In this document: positions 12,330-24,198 of the stretch, in pieces
Numbering within the stretch: position 1 is the first letter of the stretch
How the letters are laid out: each line of letters starts with the position of its first letter
Origin: Macrocystis pyrifera
Taxonomy: Eukaryota; Sar; Phaeophyceae; Laminariales; Laminariaceae
Length of the DNA stretch: 64,000 nt
NCBI GenBank assembly: GCA_031763025.1
Contig: JASSKH010000028.1
Location: forward strand, 6,831,324 to 6,895,323
Direction of reading: 5' to 3'
Notes under the pieces: model-generated
Databases searched by the model: none
The model's input: the letters and a program-made list of their open reading frames with translations, nothing else
What the model was told of the DNA's origin: nothing
Program-made: the position numbers and the translations under genes

Positions 12330-13640
12330 CAGTGTTCGATACTGCTATGCTCTCTCACTCGCTGCTAATTGACGTGCGTACGCCGAGGGTACTCGAGTTA
12401 CCCGTTACGGCGGTATGTGCTCTCGCTGTTGTTTGTGGAGTCGAGTGTCTGATGGCGAGGTACCTGGTCCGGCGGTGCTCTCTCTTTCACGGCTCTTTCT
12501 CGATACGACTGTATTTTCTCGCTCGTGCTCGGTACAGTACGAAGCCGTGGTTTGGTGCGGCGCTGCCTCACTCACTGCTCTTTCCCCTCTCGTTTGCTTG
12601 CAGGGAGTGTATCATGATATGGGGTCGAATACGACTATCGTCTGTGCCCGTTCACTCACTGTCCACTCTCGATACTGCTGTATTCTATCTCGTTTTGTCG
12701 TTTGGACTGTTGAGCTACGGTCCGGTACGGCTGCGCCCTCTCGCTCACTGCAACCTGACGAGCTTCTCAAAGCTGCTCTCTCGATAGTGCTGTCTCTCGT
12801 TTACGGCTGTGGAGGGTTTTGACGCCGAGATTACTGCCGTATTTTCTCGTTTTGACGGAGGAGTGGAAAGTTTGACCCTATCGGGCCTGGTACTGTTGTA
12901 CCCCCTTAATCCCTCTCGATACTGCTGTATTCTCTCGTTTTGACGGTGGAGTGGAGGGTATGATCCTACGGGATCCCCCTCACTCCCTCGTGATACTGCT
13001 GTATTCTCGCATGTTGACGGTGGAGTGGCGGGTATGATCCTACGGGATCTGGTACTTTGGTGCCCCCTCACCCCCTCTCGATACGGCTGTTTTCTCGTTT
13101 TGACGGTGGAGTGGAGGGTATGATCCTACGGGGTCTGGTACTGTTGTTCCCCCTCACTCCCTCTCGATACTGCTGTATTCTCTCGTTTTGACGTTAGAAT
13201 GGAGAGTATGATCCTACGGGGTGTGGTACTGTTGTGCTGCCTCACTCCCCCTCGATACTGCTGTATTTTCTCGTTTTTACGGTGGAGTGGAGGGTATTAT
13301 CCTACGGGGTCTGGTACTGTTGTGCCTCTTCACTCCCTCGTGGTACTGCCGTATTCTCTCGTTTTGACGGCGGAGGGGCGGGTGTGACCCTACGGGGTCT
13401 GGTACGGTTATACCCCCTCACTCCCCCTTTGATACTGCTGTATTCTCTCGTTTTGACGGTGGAGGGGAGGGTATGATCCTACGGGGTCTGGTACTGTTGT
13501 GCCCCCTCACTGCCTCTCGATACTGCTGTATTCTCTTGTTGTGACGGCGGAGGGGAGGTCGATACTGCTGTATTCTCTTTTTTGGTACTCGTATACAGGT
13601 CGATACTACTGTATACCCTCTCATTTTGTGTTTGAGCTGC
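12330..13640. repeat. Minisatellite of about 88 bp, inside the DIRS-like Gag region
   Basis: GATACTGCTGTATTCTC recurs about every 87-90 bp (near 12917, 12992, 13078, 13165, 13254, 13431 and 13518). It alternates with GTTTTGACGGTGGAGTGG, GGTATGATCCTACGGGG and CCCCCTCACTCC. There are eight or more clear units at 12840-13560, with degenerate ones upstream. It interrupts the Gag-like sequence, so it either arrived by insertion or expanded in place. Confidence 0.85.
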
Positions 13641-14619
13641 GTGTATGATGGTTCGGTTGTATATGGCACCGCCGTGATTGCGATCTCGCTTTACCCCCCC
13701 TCCCCTTACCCCGTGGTTCCGACTGCTTGTTCCCTCGCTGCCACGATCATTGCGTCGGCTGTAGCTCCAGCAACTTATTGTAGAGATGACGCGGACCTAG
13801 AGGAACTCTGCCGGAACCTAGAACTGGCACGAGTTCGCACGTACCTTGCGCACGGCAGCCTCTCTCGCTCACGACATGGCTCTGTCCTCCGAACAGGCGA
13901 TTTTGGAGCGGACGCTCACCCGGGGGGAGTTTGTACTGAGGCGTTTCGCGTGTCCCACCGTGACTTTGGGGGTCTTCACGGATGAGCTCCCCAACTCGCG
14001 CGGCCTCGCCAAGGGCCAAATCGACCAGGACCTTAAGGACGGGCGTGCCATTCAGAAGGCACTGGGCGCCGGTTCTACGGTTCGGAAGGCGCCCCCCACA
14101 GGCGCCCACCGGGGGCGGCGTGCTTACGGCGCTTCTGCCCCCCGCGGCTATTCGGCGCTCGCGACGTCTTCTGCGCAGCCGGCACCGCCTGCCGGCTTCG
14201 CTCCGCTAGCGGCATGGGGGTGGCGCAGGGCCGCGGCGGCCGCGCAGTCGGTGGTGCTCTCGCTTTGATCGGCAGCGGGGGGGACTGCGAGGAGCAAGAA
14301 CGGCAAGGGAAGGAAGAGCGGAGGCAGCGGCGGCCGTGACAGCGCCCCGCTCCAAGCTCCGTCGAACCGTGCTCTATCGGCCATCTCCAGGTTCAACTCC
14401 ATCATGCAGGAGGAGCACCAGCAGTTCCAGCCGGTTCAGGGCGGTCCCACTTGTGACAAGTGCACCGCTGCCGGGAGGAACCCCAACCATGACCATCGGA
14501 TCTGTGCATTCGTCTATTGCTCCCGTTTCAGGCGCGGCAGACACCGTGGGTCCGCCTGCCCGTATTAATACGGGTGCTAACAGCAGTTATAAAATAGTCG
14601 CCTTCCACGTTGCGTAACC

Positions 14620-15930
14620 CACAGCGAGATAGGCACTATACCGCGTGCGCACCCAGGAAGGGATGGTGGGGAGTGGGGGTTGGGCTCGGTGGGCGATCCG
14701 TTCGTCGACTTGACTTCGCTTGTAGTTACGGGATCAGCCAGTAGTAGGAGGTGTGTACGGGTTCGGGACACGTGATGGGCGGTCGGTGTCGCGACCGCGT
14801 TCCATCGGGGCTCCGTGGGAGAGTGGGGCGGACGTTGGTGAGGGGCGCTGGCGATTGTGTCAGCGTACATAGTGGGGTGGCTGCCGTATTTATCCCGCGC
14901 TCTAGCGTTGATTTCGCGTGTCCCTCGATACAAATATTGACTGGCGATCCGGGTTCGGTCTCTTCATTGGGGCCCGGTGGCGAAACGGCCGGTGTAGGTT
15001 AGGGGCTGGGATGCCCGTCTCAGGGTGTATAAATCAAGCGGTGGAGCCCGCTTGGTTGGTCGAATACACGTAGTTTCTGGCGTTTATTTCCCTTTGACCC
15101 ACAATATTATTTGGTGGCTGCCAGCGCATACCAGTCAGTAGGTTGCGACCGCGGTTTGGCCGTAGAAGCTTCACGGTATGACTATTAATTCGCTGGGCTC
15201 AGGCGGGGACTTCTCGAACCGGCGAGGACGACTGCCTGGTTTCGCCGTAAACAGTTTATTTCTGGCGCTTGTTCCGTTCGACTCATGATCATAGGGGGTC
15301 TAGTGCGGCGCACGTAAGTTAGGAGGCGGCGACCGTCACCTTGGTCGTAGAAACTCCGTTGGCTGGCGGGGGGCCCGCCTGACTCACGTTAATATGGTGA
15401 TCTTTGCGCTCACGTATGACGGCGCACCTTTTGGGGTTCTCACATTCAAATTCGTTACTCTAGCGCAATCTTGTCTTGTTTTCCACAATTCTTGTACGAT
15501 TGTACGCAGACACCAACGCAACTCGTTATCCACACTTTCTGTTACTGTATTAACACCCATGTAGAAACGAACGGAGATGCGTTGCCGGTGTCTGTGCAAT
15601 CGTCATGTTTTCTCGACGACCCGCCTGGATACACAGCTTCGCTTCGACGCTTGCTTACAAATATTTACTTACTTTGTATCAAGGGTGGCGGAATTCTGCC
15701 CCCTCGTTAAATTGATCACCTCACCAATGTCGTCACGCGCGTTTTCGAGGGTTTCTCTTTGTGCTATACAACACTCCGCATACGACGCTTGCTGGCAAAG
15801 ATTTACCTACTCCGTACCAGGGGTGGCAGGATTCTGCCCCCTCGTCGACCCGATTACCTTAATTATGAGTACACGCGCGTTTCGCCAGGCTTCCTTTCGC
15901 GCTAGGGTATCTTCACCTCCTTTCCTCCAC
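14620..15930. repeat. Spacer between Gag-like and RT regions, with two local duplications
   Basis: A 185-bp unit is doubled at 15071-15370 (TTTCTGGCG...TAGAA). A 136-bp unit is doubled at 15645-15875 (CGACGCTTGCT...ATTCTGCCCCCTCGT). The rest, 14620-15070, shows no recognised feature. Confidence 0.6.
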
Positions 15931-18900
15931 GGCGCGCTGTAGGTGGTCACCGACGGTTGGTTCCGACGCCTCGATCGACGCCACGCACACGTGCGGCCTG
16001 TTCTTCTTCTCACGCCCCCCCTGGGCACCGACGAATGCGAGTGGGCGCACACGGGAGCTCTGCCCGCCTCGGGAGCGTGGCCGTCCGTGTTAGACGTCAC
16101 TCGTGACCCCATGCAGGGTCTTCTACGGCGCATGTTGTGGAATGCTCCGATATGGAATGCGGGGGAGGATGGAGACCAATTCGTGCCGGGATTCGTTCGC
16201 CGGCATGTAGGCTTCTGGCACGACATCATCCTCACAGAGCACCCGCTTCGAGAAACGCTGGTGTTGTACTTACGCGACGGAGTGGACCTTCACGATCTTC
16301 TCCTAAGGGAATACCGGGGTCCGTCGAGCGTCTTCCCCTTATGACGTCGGCCGATTTCCAGGAGCGGTGTTCCACAACCGTATCCCACCAAGGTTCACCA
16401 AATTCGTGGACGACGAGGTACGAGCCCTCGTTGACTGTGGGTGTGTTGTCAAATGGGCGGACGTCCGAGCCCCCGGGGGGTCGCAGCGCCCCCGCTTGGT
16501 CATGACGCTGTCGGTGGAGGAGACAAAACCGCGCCTAATTTGGCGACGCGAGGTCGTTACACTAGCGGTGCATGAAAGTATTCGATGGATACGGTGGCGC
16601 GGGTGGCTAGCGTCGCTTCGAAGGGTTGTTACATGACTTCGCCGGATGACGCATCCGCCTTTCACCACATTCTTCTGCGCCCCTCCGCTTGGCCGCTCTT
16701 TGGCTTCTTGTACGGTGGTATTGATTACTGCTGGTGCGTATTGCCCTTCAGACTCGGTTTAAGTCCATGGTGCTATCACATCCTTAGCGAGGCGAAAGCT
16801 GCCTACCTTCGCTCCAAAGGGATCCCGGCGTTAGCTTACCTCGACTACTCGTGGTTGAGTAATTTCCTCACCTCCCACGGGCAGACGGCGCGGGAGCAAT
16901 GGCGTGCAGGGGGTGAGGCTACACACGTGGCGATGTTGGTGTCGTTCCTGTGTGGTCAGGTCCACTCGGCCAAGGAGTGCGACTTCCTGTCCGACTAGGC
17001 TGCAGCAATATCTCGAGATGGTGTGCGACTCTGACACCACCACCTTCCGGGTTCGATAAGCTAGATAAGCTACAGCAGCTACTGTGAGCAGCCCTAGACG
17101 AGGGATGTCTGTCCTTCCGTACGTTGCAGCGTTTCGCGGGCAAGTGCATGAGCATGTCGGTGGCTATTCGGCCGGCATCGCTGTGGACGCATGCTGTGTT
17201 CGCTGCGCTCGCTGAGCTCAAGAAGTCAGCTCTGTGCATGGTCGACCTTACACAAGACTCTAGTGTCGACCTTCTAGGCGAGTTCAAGCTATGGCTTAAT
17301 TTGTTGGCTACCTCGCAAGAGGGGTCGTGGCAGCGGGCGCGATATTTCGTGGCGGCCTTGACGAAAGGATCGTCGGATGCGTCATCTGTCGCATGGGGGG
17401 GGGGGGGTGGTGAACACGGCCTCGGGCACCTTCCCCGCGGGGGGAGTGTTTCCGCCAGATTTGTTGTCAAAGCATATCAACCAGAAGGAGATGTATGACT
17501 TCTACCTTCTCCTTCGACAATTCTGCACGCGACACCCGGACGTGTTGTGGCGAGCACAGGTACTCATAGACGTGAACAACCAGTCAGTAGTGGGCGCCTT
17601 TAACCGTGGGCGTGCGAAGAACCGCGAGACGCAAGCGCTGTTGGTGCGGTTGTTCGACTTGCAAGTGGCGTACGGATTCATGCTATCGTTGAAGTGGATC
17701 CCGACAGCGGAGAATGAAGTCGCAGATGACATTTCGCGGCCGTCACGAGACGCCATCATCCGCATAGCGCCGGCATCGTTTCAAGCGGTCTGGGACGAGA
17801 TAGGCCCGTTTAACGTCTACCTCATGGCATGCACGGCGTCGGTGCTGTGCTCCCCATTGACTGGGGAGGCACTGCCCTTTTGCTCTCAGTACGACTGTAG
17901 TGGTTCGACGGGGACCGACGTGTCGCGCACGCCTTTTCGCTCGTTCCGGGTACCAGTTTCCCGGCCTTCGGGTTTTGTATCCCACCCCCGATCATGGCAG
18001 GCCACATCGCGCAACATTAGGCGGAATGTGAGGCCCGCGCGGTTATCCTTTTGCCGGATGTTAAGGCCTATTGGTTCCCTAGCCACAGTGAGGTCGATCG
18101 AGGTGGCCGCAATGGCTGCGGACGGGTGCTTTCGGTGGTCCAGCCCAGATGGTGGCCTCAAGAATTGGCGGTACCCTCGCTGGGGGATGATAGCATACGT
18201 GTTAGACTTCCGTACCAAAGGGGAACGATTGCCCAAGTTTCGGCAACTATCGCGCTGGGACGGGCAGCCAGTAGTAGCGTGCATACTTTTTGCTGTTTCG
18301 GATGTTTTCGAACGCTCACCGAAATTTACGGTCCCCCATTTTTGGGTGTTCTCTTTCCAACAGCACGGCGCTAGCGGGAACCACTTTCAGGGTGAAGGCA
18401 CTTCTCAGCGGGGCGGCAACGGCCAGGGACTTGGTTAGGTTTGCGTTTTGTTCTACGTGTCAGGAAGAAAATGTTGCACAGTTTAATTTCTGCTAGAAAT
18501 GCGGTGCTCAGCCGGTTCGATCATTGCCGGCCCCGCGGTATCCGGAGCGGGTGCCTGTCGTTGTGGATGTGGATAAGATGCAAGCACGTCGACGCCAAGT
18601 ACTGGTGGTGATGGAGGGGCGCCCCGGGCAAGTCCGAAAAACAGGGTAGCCGACGAGTTTGACGCGTTTGTGCTCGTTGTTTCGGCCGGGTTCTGTGGTT
18701 GGCAAACAGCTACCCCGGATGATGTCTCCAATTTTCTTTGCTTCCTTGACACCCAAGGGAAGGGCACCAAGATGGTGCATGAAGCACCTTGCCCTGGTGT
18801 GGGCTATGCAGGCGACGATACGTGCCTGACGGGGTCTTCGTGTGCTAAACGGTACGCGGCCGAGTCTATTCGAAAAGGTTTTGTCTCGAAGCTGAAAATG

Positions 18901-19560
18901 GCGATGAAATAAAGTAGGAAAGGAGAGGAATGGGACCCCGTCCGCCGGGTAGGAAATCTGTGCTCGAGCCCTTTGGTAGATTCTTACCTTACCTTCATAT
19001 CTAAGGAACAGAAGCAGGTCGGGGTTCAGGTCAATCAGGCCGCGCCAATGTTGGAACACACACTCATAGATCTGCTAAGCGACATGCAGTCGCGCGCTTA
19101 GGTGGCCAGCTCTCTGGCAGAGCGTATTTATCTGACCCGAGATATCGCCTTGTATTCTTTGGCCTTCTATTCGATGCGTAGGGTCTACGAGCTTTTCCTT
19201 TACCATGGGGTCGCACAATTGAAGCTCCCAGCGTCCAAGGGTTTGATTTTCAACCTTCAGTTTGGCAAGACGCTTCGGGCCTCTAGTGAGGCAGTGGCAG
19301 TGTTAGCGGACCGGGACTGCCATGCGATTTGCGTCTTTCGGGTGGTTACGGCGTACATCTCTGCCGCACAGCGGATTGGGTGGGACTTAACCACCGGGCA
19401 CCTCTTCCCGGTTGCTACGGCAGAAGGTGGGCGGGGCCGTCTCTCTCTCTCCGCGGCCCGCATGACGGCGAACCTGCAAAGCTATCTGCGGATGGCAGAC
19501 CTGCTGAACCACTTCATGATGCAGACAAGTGCGGGGTAGCAAGAAGAAACGTGGCCAGAG

Positions 19561-20335
19561 CTACGCGGACGCTAGCGAACTACCATTGTCGCCAGAGTTC
19601 AGAAAGGACTTTGCGGCGTGTGCGGGAAAGGACTGAGTTCATGTTATAGGAGTTTGGGTGAGACAACTCTGCCCCGGACCAGCGGTTAACTACAAAGGGA
19701 ACCTAAAAGAGGCGGAACGAAGTGTGGTCGGGGCCACAGGCCGGCGCAGGAGGCTTCATCCAATTCAATACATACATTAAATGATCCACGGTAGAGGGAC
19801 ATAATACTACAGTATTCTTGGGCTCGTTTACCCAGATCATAGGTACTAACCCCGCGCAGAGTATGTGATTCGCCACTTTACTCAGCGCGGGGGGAAATAC
19901 CAGATTTCGACCTCCTGCCCGGCGCAGGAGGCTTTATCCAATCCAATACTTACATTAAATGATCCACGGTAGAGAGACAGAATAATACGGCAAGACAATA
20001 TACTCTCATCTGCTCTTTCCATGACCCCCCCGCTGCTGCTGCTGCTGTCATGCAGGTGCTTTCTCCTCGAATATTGAACAGCTCCACCGCATATCCCCCC
20101 ACAATAGATTGCACGTGACTATGCGAGGCGACTGTTTCCCCTTGCCGCCTTCGCTTGGGAGACGTGACGAGAGCACATAGCCAAGCCTCGACCATAGGTC
20201 GTTTCGCAGAATGGGCAGACGCGCCCCCTTCGCTCAGCGATACCCCCACATCAGCTTCTCTCCTCCACAACCAAGCTCTCCGTGGAGTGCGTGCGGCAGC
20301 TAAATGTTGCACGGCTTGAAGCCTCCCTGTCGGAA
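19561..20335. repeat. 3' flank of the DIRS-like element with a direct repeat and hairpin
   Basis: A 66-bp sequence (GGCGCAGGAGGCTT...ATGATCCACGGTAGAG) occurs at 19741 and again at 19919, a 178-bp spacing. Between them, near 19850-19893, CCCCGCGC pairs with GCGCGGGG. Short repeats near the 3' end fit the split-repeat termini known for DIRS-like elements, but no matching 5' partner was found. The stretch 19990-20335 is unassigned apart from a short CTG run near 20033. Confidence 0.45.
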
Positions 20336-21062
20336 CACGCGACGGGGATGCCTACAGCTGTACTTCCGCCGTAGAGCTTTTAGCTACTGCTGCAAAGCAG
20401 GAGCTGCTCTCTTGAAACGACACACACCGTGATCGCATCGTTCTTATCCGCCAGTGGCCTCCCCGTAGCGGAGTAACTGCGGCTACGCCGCACGACTTCC
20501 CCTCATCCACCACACGACGGGGGTGCCCGAGGATTTCCTCCTTGGGATGTTTCGCTACTGCCGTACGTCCCCCCTTCCCGCTGAACACGGTGAGGGTCCA
20601 CGGTTATGCGTCCAGCATGGACATACGCTGCTGCTGCTCCCTGCCTATGGATATGCTCGGCCGTAGGACCTGGGCTACTGCTGCTGAAGAGCAGAAGCCC
20701 CTTCGTACAAACAACATTGAATCCACCCCATCGTTCATCTCCACCACTAACTTCCCCGTAGAGGAGTACGTGCGGTTACGACGCCCGATTTCCCTCTATC
20801 GAAATCACGACGGGGGTGCCCAGGGATGGGCATTCTCCTTGGGGTATTTCGCTGCTGTTGTATGCTCGCCTTTTCCCGGTACACCCGGCAGGGGTCCTTA
20901 CGGTTAGACTCCCACCGTACCACGTAAGCTGCTGCTGCCCGTCGTTATACTTGGAACGTTTAGCTATCATTGCTGTACAGCAGTAGTAGCTGCTCCCTAA
21001 AAATGACGTCGCCGCCACTGCACCATCTCCGCGCCCTTCCACCGTCGCATACACGACTCCTT
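20336..21062. repeat. Imperfect tandem repeat of about 295 bp
   Basis: CCGTAGMGGAGTA...CGGYTACG, GGGGGTGCCC and GCTGCTGCTGC blocks recur in the same order near 20460 and 20755, with a partial unit at 20336-20420 and a partial end unit near 20950-21010. Composition is C-rich on this strand. No gene is seen. Confidence 0.6.
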
Positions 21063-21244
21063 ATCCACCACCGGAGCCTACTCCTCACCACGCGTATATA
21101 CTACAGTAGTATAAATACTATACTATAGCCATTCATACTGTCTCCAGCGTACATACTCGAAAGGACAAAGTGTGAAGTCTGCGAGACAAGCTCAAGACCC
21201 GACCTTCCGTAACTATATAAGCACTACCTACTAACCTGTGTGAG
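21063..21244. other. Unassigned AT-rich stretch
   Basis: Contains small palindromic TA runs (near 21095-21130: CTACAGTAGTATAAATACTATAC). Nothing else is recognised. Confidence 0.25.
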
Positions 21245-21614
21245 TCACTCGCCAGAAACTGCCGATCCCCGCAGACCCACTGCCATGCATGTCAGAGAAC
21301 AGCCCGCCTTTCGGGCTGCCTTCTCTGCTCCCTCTGCCACCATCGGAGAAATCCAATGATGGCGATACAGTTTCCCTTCCTGCTTTACCAGCGGTGGCTG
21401 TCTCCTTGTCTCCAACGGACCCCCCCTTACGCCTGCACATCCCCCTCGTGCCTTGCTAGTCTCGAGTAGCTCTCCGAAGGGTTGGTCTTCCAAAAGCGAC
21501 TCGATTTCCTTTTTCAGCTTCCTCGAGAGCAGGTATCTGTTGCGATATTGCTGTGACCAGCAGATACTGTACCTTAGTTCGTCCCACACGAGGCTTGCTT
21601 TGGATGTCTGAGCC
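21245..21614 (-). CDS. Hypothetical coding-like fragment
   Basis: An open minus-strand frame of about 115-120 codons with a helix-like, charged stretch (SRKLKKEIESLLEDQPFGEL) and a preceding WDELRYSICWSQQYRNRYLL. It looks protein-like, but I recognise no family. It lies inside the 12-kb segment just before its right terminal repeat, so a decayed transposon gene is the likeliest source. No convincing ATG is seen at its start. Confidence 0.2.
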
Positions 21615-21818
21615 TTCGTAGATGCTTAGCTCCATGCAAGATAGGTTTCAAGGCATTGAATTATTGGTCTCCCAACAGGGTGGAGACAAGAGACACAGGA
21701 GAAGGGTGAATGCTCTCAGGGGCGTCATCACACAACACGGACAAACCTACAAACGGTCAACAGCCCCAACCGACATGAAACTGCGTGTAACTGACATACT
21801 AAAGATTCCAAATCCATA
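21609..21818 (+). repeat. Right direct terminal repeat of the 12-kb segment
   Basis: Matches 9762-9993 in the same orientation with an internal length difference. Satellite S134 resumes immediately to its right. Confidence 0.55.
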
Positions 21819-22212
21819 GCAGCACCGACGCCAAACATTTCAGCAGCGTTTTTACTGCTCAGGACTCCTCGGCAAGACTCCATTTTCGAACAAAACTAAC
21901 GGCTTTCGATCCCTTTTACGCTTGCCTGGTATTTAGCATGCTCAAACGTTCCGGCGGCGGCGTCAAACGCGTGTCAGCAGCGTTTCCACCGCTCAGAACC
22001 CCTTGGCAAGACTATCATGGGGCGTAATCAATGGCCAACGATCCTTTTTATGTTTGCATAGTATTTGGCGCAGAGGTTGCGGGCTCGATGACAAAGACGT
22101 GTTAGCAGCGTTTCCACTGCTCAGAACTCCACGTCAAGACTCTAGTATAAAACTTTAATAAAGGCCGACGATCCCTTTTATGCTTGCCTAGCGTTCAGCA
22201 TATTCAGACGTT
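21819..22212. repeat. 134-bp satellite S134, block 2
   Basis: About three monomers in the same orientation and version as block 1 (CAGCAGCGTTTCCACTGCTC, AACGATCCCTTTTA). It stops after CAGACGTTG near 22212, where the GGAAGT-rich block begins. Confidence 0.85.
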
Positions 22213-24198
22213 GTGCACCCCGGTGCTCCTAAATATTTGGAAAATGAGTCGAAGCTTCCTTTCGACTTCCAATAACTTTCATTTGAATTCCAAAAATTCG
22301 TGGAAGTCGAATGGAATTTTCGGAAGTTGAAAGGAAGACGAATGAAAACTATATGGAAATAGATGGAAGTAGACCACGGAAAGGATTAGAAGTAGATGGA
22401 AAATCCATGCACTCCCATGGAAGTTTCCATTTTGGAAACTAGCGGAAGCTAGTGGAAGCTAGTGGAAGCTTCCAAAGTGGAAGCAAAGTGGATGCTTCCA
22501 CGGCCATGCCCGGTGGAAGTTTTTGGTCGAGTTTCCACGAAGCTTCCATACATCCTGGTATAGTTCCATCTACTTCCATCCACTTCCACCTACTTCCACC
22601 TAGCTTCCATTCGACTTTCATTCAACTTCCAAAACTTCCGTCTGACTTCTGTTTTCAAGGAAATTTCCATGTGCGTCAGTAAAAGCTTCAGCAATTCTGT
22701 CCACTCCTTTATTCAAGCTCAACTTCCACCTACTTCTACATACTTCCATTCAACTTCCAGCGATTATGATTAACTTCTTTAGGTGTCATTTAACTTCAAT
22801 TTCTACGTGAATTTCCACCTACGTCCGTGGAAGATTCGACCCACTCCCATATGGAGGATTAATTGCCACCCTCCATCGATGTCCCTGCTTGGCTTCTATC
22901 GAGCTCGCATGGTCCTTGATTGAGTTAGTAAAGTAGAAGTAGTGGAAGTTAAATGGAAGCCGGTGGAAAGTAAGAGTGCAGATAAGAGTGGACGGGACAG
23001 TGAATCCTCCATGGTGTAGATGTAGAAGTTTCTGGGAGTATTCTCCATAAAAAGCGAAAAACAAAACAGGTCCCTGCTTGGCTCTCCTGTTTCCATCCGG
23101 ACCTGATCCCACCCGGATGTGGTTCCATTCGGCACCGTATTCCCACCCACAAGGTGCAGGCATATGCCGTCGGAGGCCGTCAGCGCGAAGCGCGAACCCT
23201 AAACGGTCAGAAAATTTCGGATGCAAAGAAACACTTGAACCCAGTATCAAAACCATGGTGCTGGGCATAGACCGCGGAGCTGTATCACCCTCCACCCCCC
23301 CCACCGCCCCCCCCCCACCTCCACGTTATTTTTAGGCTATTTATAGTTGCACTACGTGTATGTACAAGCATCTACAGATCATAGGAGTATTTCTGGAAAA
23401 TTAGCTCCTTTTACACAGTGGTGAACCCAGCTCGGATTGAAGCGTCTGCAGACGTATATGGAAGAAATTTCCGTGGAAATTGAAGTAAAGTAGTGTAGAA
23501 GTTGTGTAAGTTAGATGGAAGTTTTGGAAGTTGAGTGGAAGTCGAATGGACGTGAATGGAACTACGTGAAAGTAGGTGGAAGGTAAGATTACATACAGGG
23601 ATGGATGGAGGCGTCTGCGGACGTAAATTGAAGTTTCCGAGGTGCAAGTCTAATGGAAGTTTTGGACGTTGAAAACATGTGGGAGTAGGTGGAAGTTTTC
23701 ATCGTATATTAGAACACATGAGAGTGACTGGAACTTTCTGCGGACGCAGGTGGGATTTGGGTAAACATAAAAGCCAAATGGAAGTATGGAATTCTTATAA
23801 GAAAGAAACAGAAGTAGGTGGAAGTAGGTGGAAGTCGTGCTTACATATAGGAGTGGATGGGAGCTTGTACGGACGTAGATGGAAGTTACCGCAGAAGCAC
23901 ACGGATTTTTATCATTCGTGGGCTTCTATTATACTTACAAGGAAGCTTCCTTTCGGAAACTTCTATCTACTTTCATCAAAACTGCCATGTACTCCTCTTC
24001 AGCTTCCGTCTACTTCCAGTTGATTTCCAATACTTCCATTTGACTTGCATTCAACTTCCTTTTGGCATTCATTTGGAACCTGAACTTCCATTTGGAAGTC
24101 ATTTGGAAGTCAAAAGGAGTTTTAGAAGTTGAATGGAAGTCGAAGGGAAACTTCTATTCTTTTTCCTTCCATCCATATGCCAAACAACAAGGTGGACC
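22213..24198. repeat. GGAAGT/ACTTCC-rich block interrupting the satellite
   Basis: Nearly 2 kb dominated by GGAAGT-type words spaced about 9-11 bp apart. Purine-rich runs (22240-22500, 22920-23000, 23450-23900) alternate with complementary ACTTCC runs (22530-22830, 23940-24075). This would let the strands fold back. A CCCCGG-containing 9-mer flanks both ends (22216-22222 and 24196-24202), a weak candidate target duplication. There is no ORF of note. Part of 22840-23330 is less repetitive and contains a C-run. Confidence 0.7.

Larger units (their letters stand above)
11405..19560 (+). mobile_element. Fossil DIRS-like (tyrosine-recombinase) retroelement
   Basis: The parts read in the order expected for DIRS-like elements. 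A Gag-like region (about 11.4-12.1 and 13.8-14.6 kb) is Ala/Pro/Gly-rich, with a CDKC...H...C zinc-knuckle-like cluster near 14.45 kb. A reverse transcriptase/RNase H region (about 16.0-17.9 kb) contains LPFRLGLSPWCYH, an ALAYLD catalytic-type motif, and the ISRPSRDA...VWDEIGPFNVYLMA ending known from DIRS RNase H regions. A tyrosine recombinase region (about 18.6-19.55 kb) contains KRYAAESIRKGFVSKLKMA, then TRDIALYS and GRGRLSLSAARMT. The copy is broken, with multiple breaks and a minisatellite interrupting the Gag-like part. It looks old, and no product is expected. Confidence 0.8.
9762..21818 (+). mobile_element. 12-kb segment bounded by direct repeats inside satellite S134
   Basis: Similar direct repeats occur at 9762-9993 and 21609-21816, roughly 80% alike by eye. 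They share TTCGTAGATGC, AGAGACACAGGAGAAGGGT and GAAACTGCGTGTAACTG. They begin with TG and end near CAAATC(C)A, an LTR-like pattern. The flanking satellite is interrupted in phase, with GCGGC on the left and GCAGC on the right as a possible imperfect 5-bp target duplication. The interior holds a DIRS-like fossil and several minisatellites. Either this is one old large element or an older element invaded by the DIRS copy. It looks broken and old. Confidence 0.5.
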
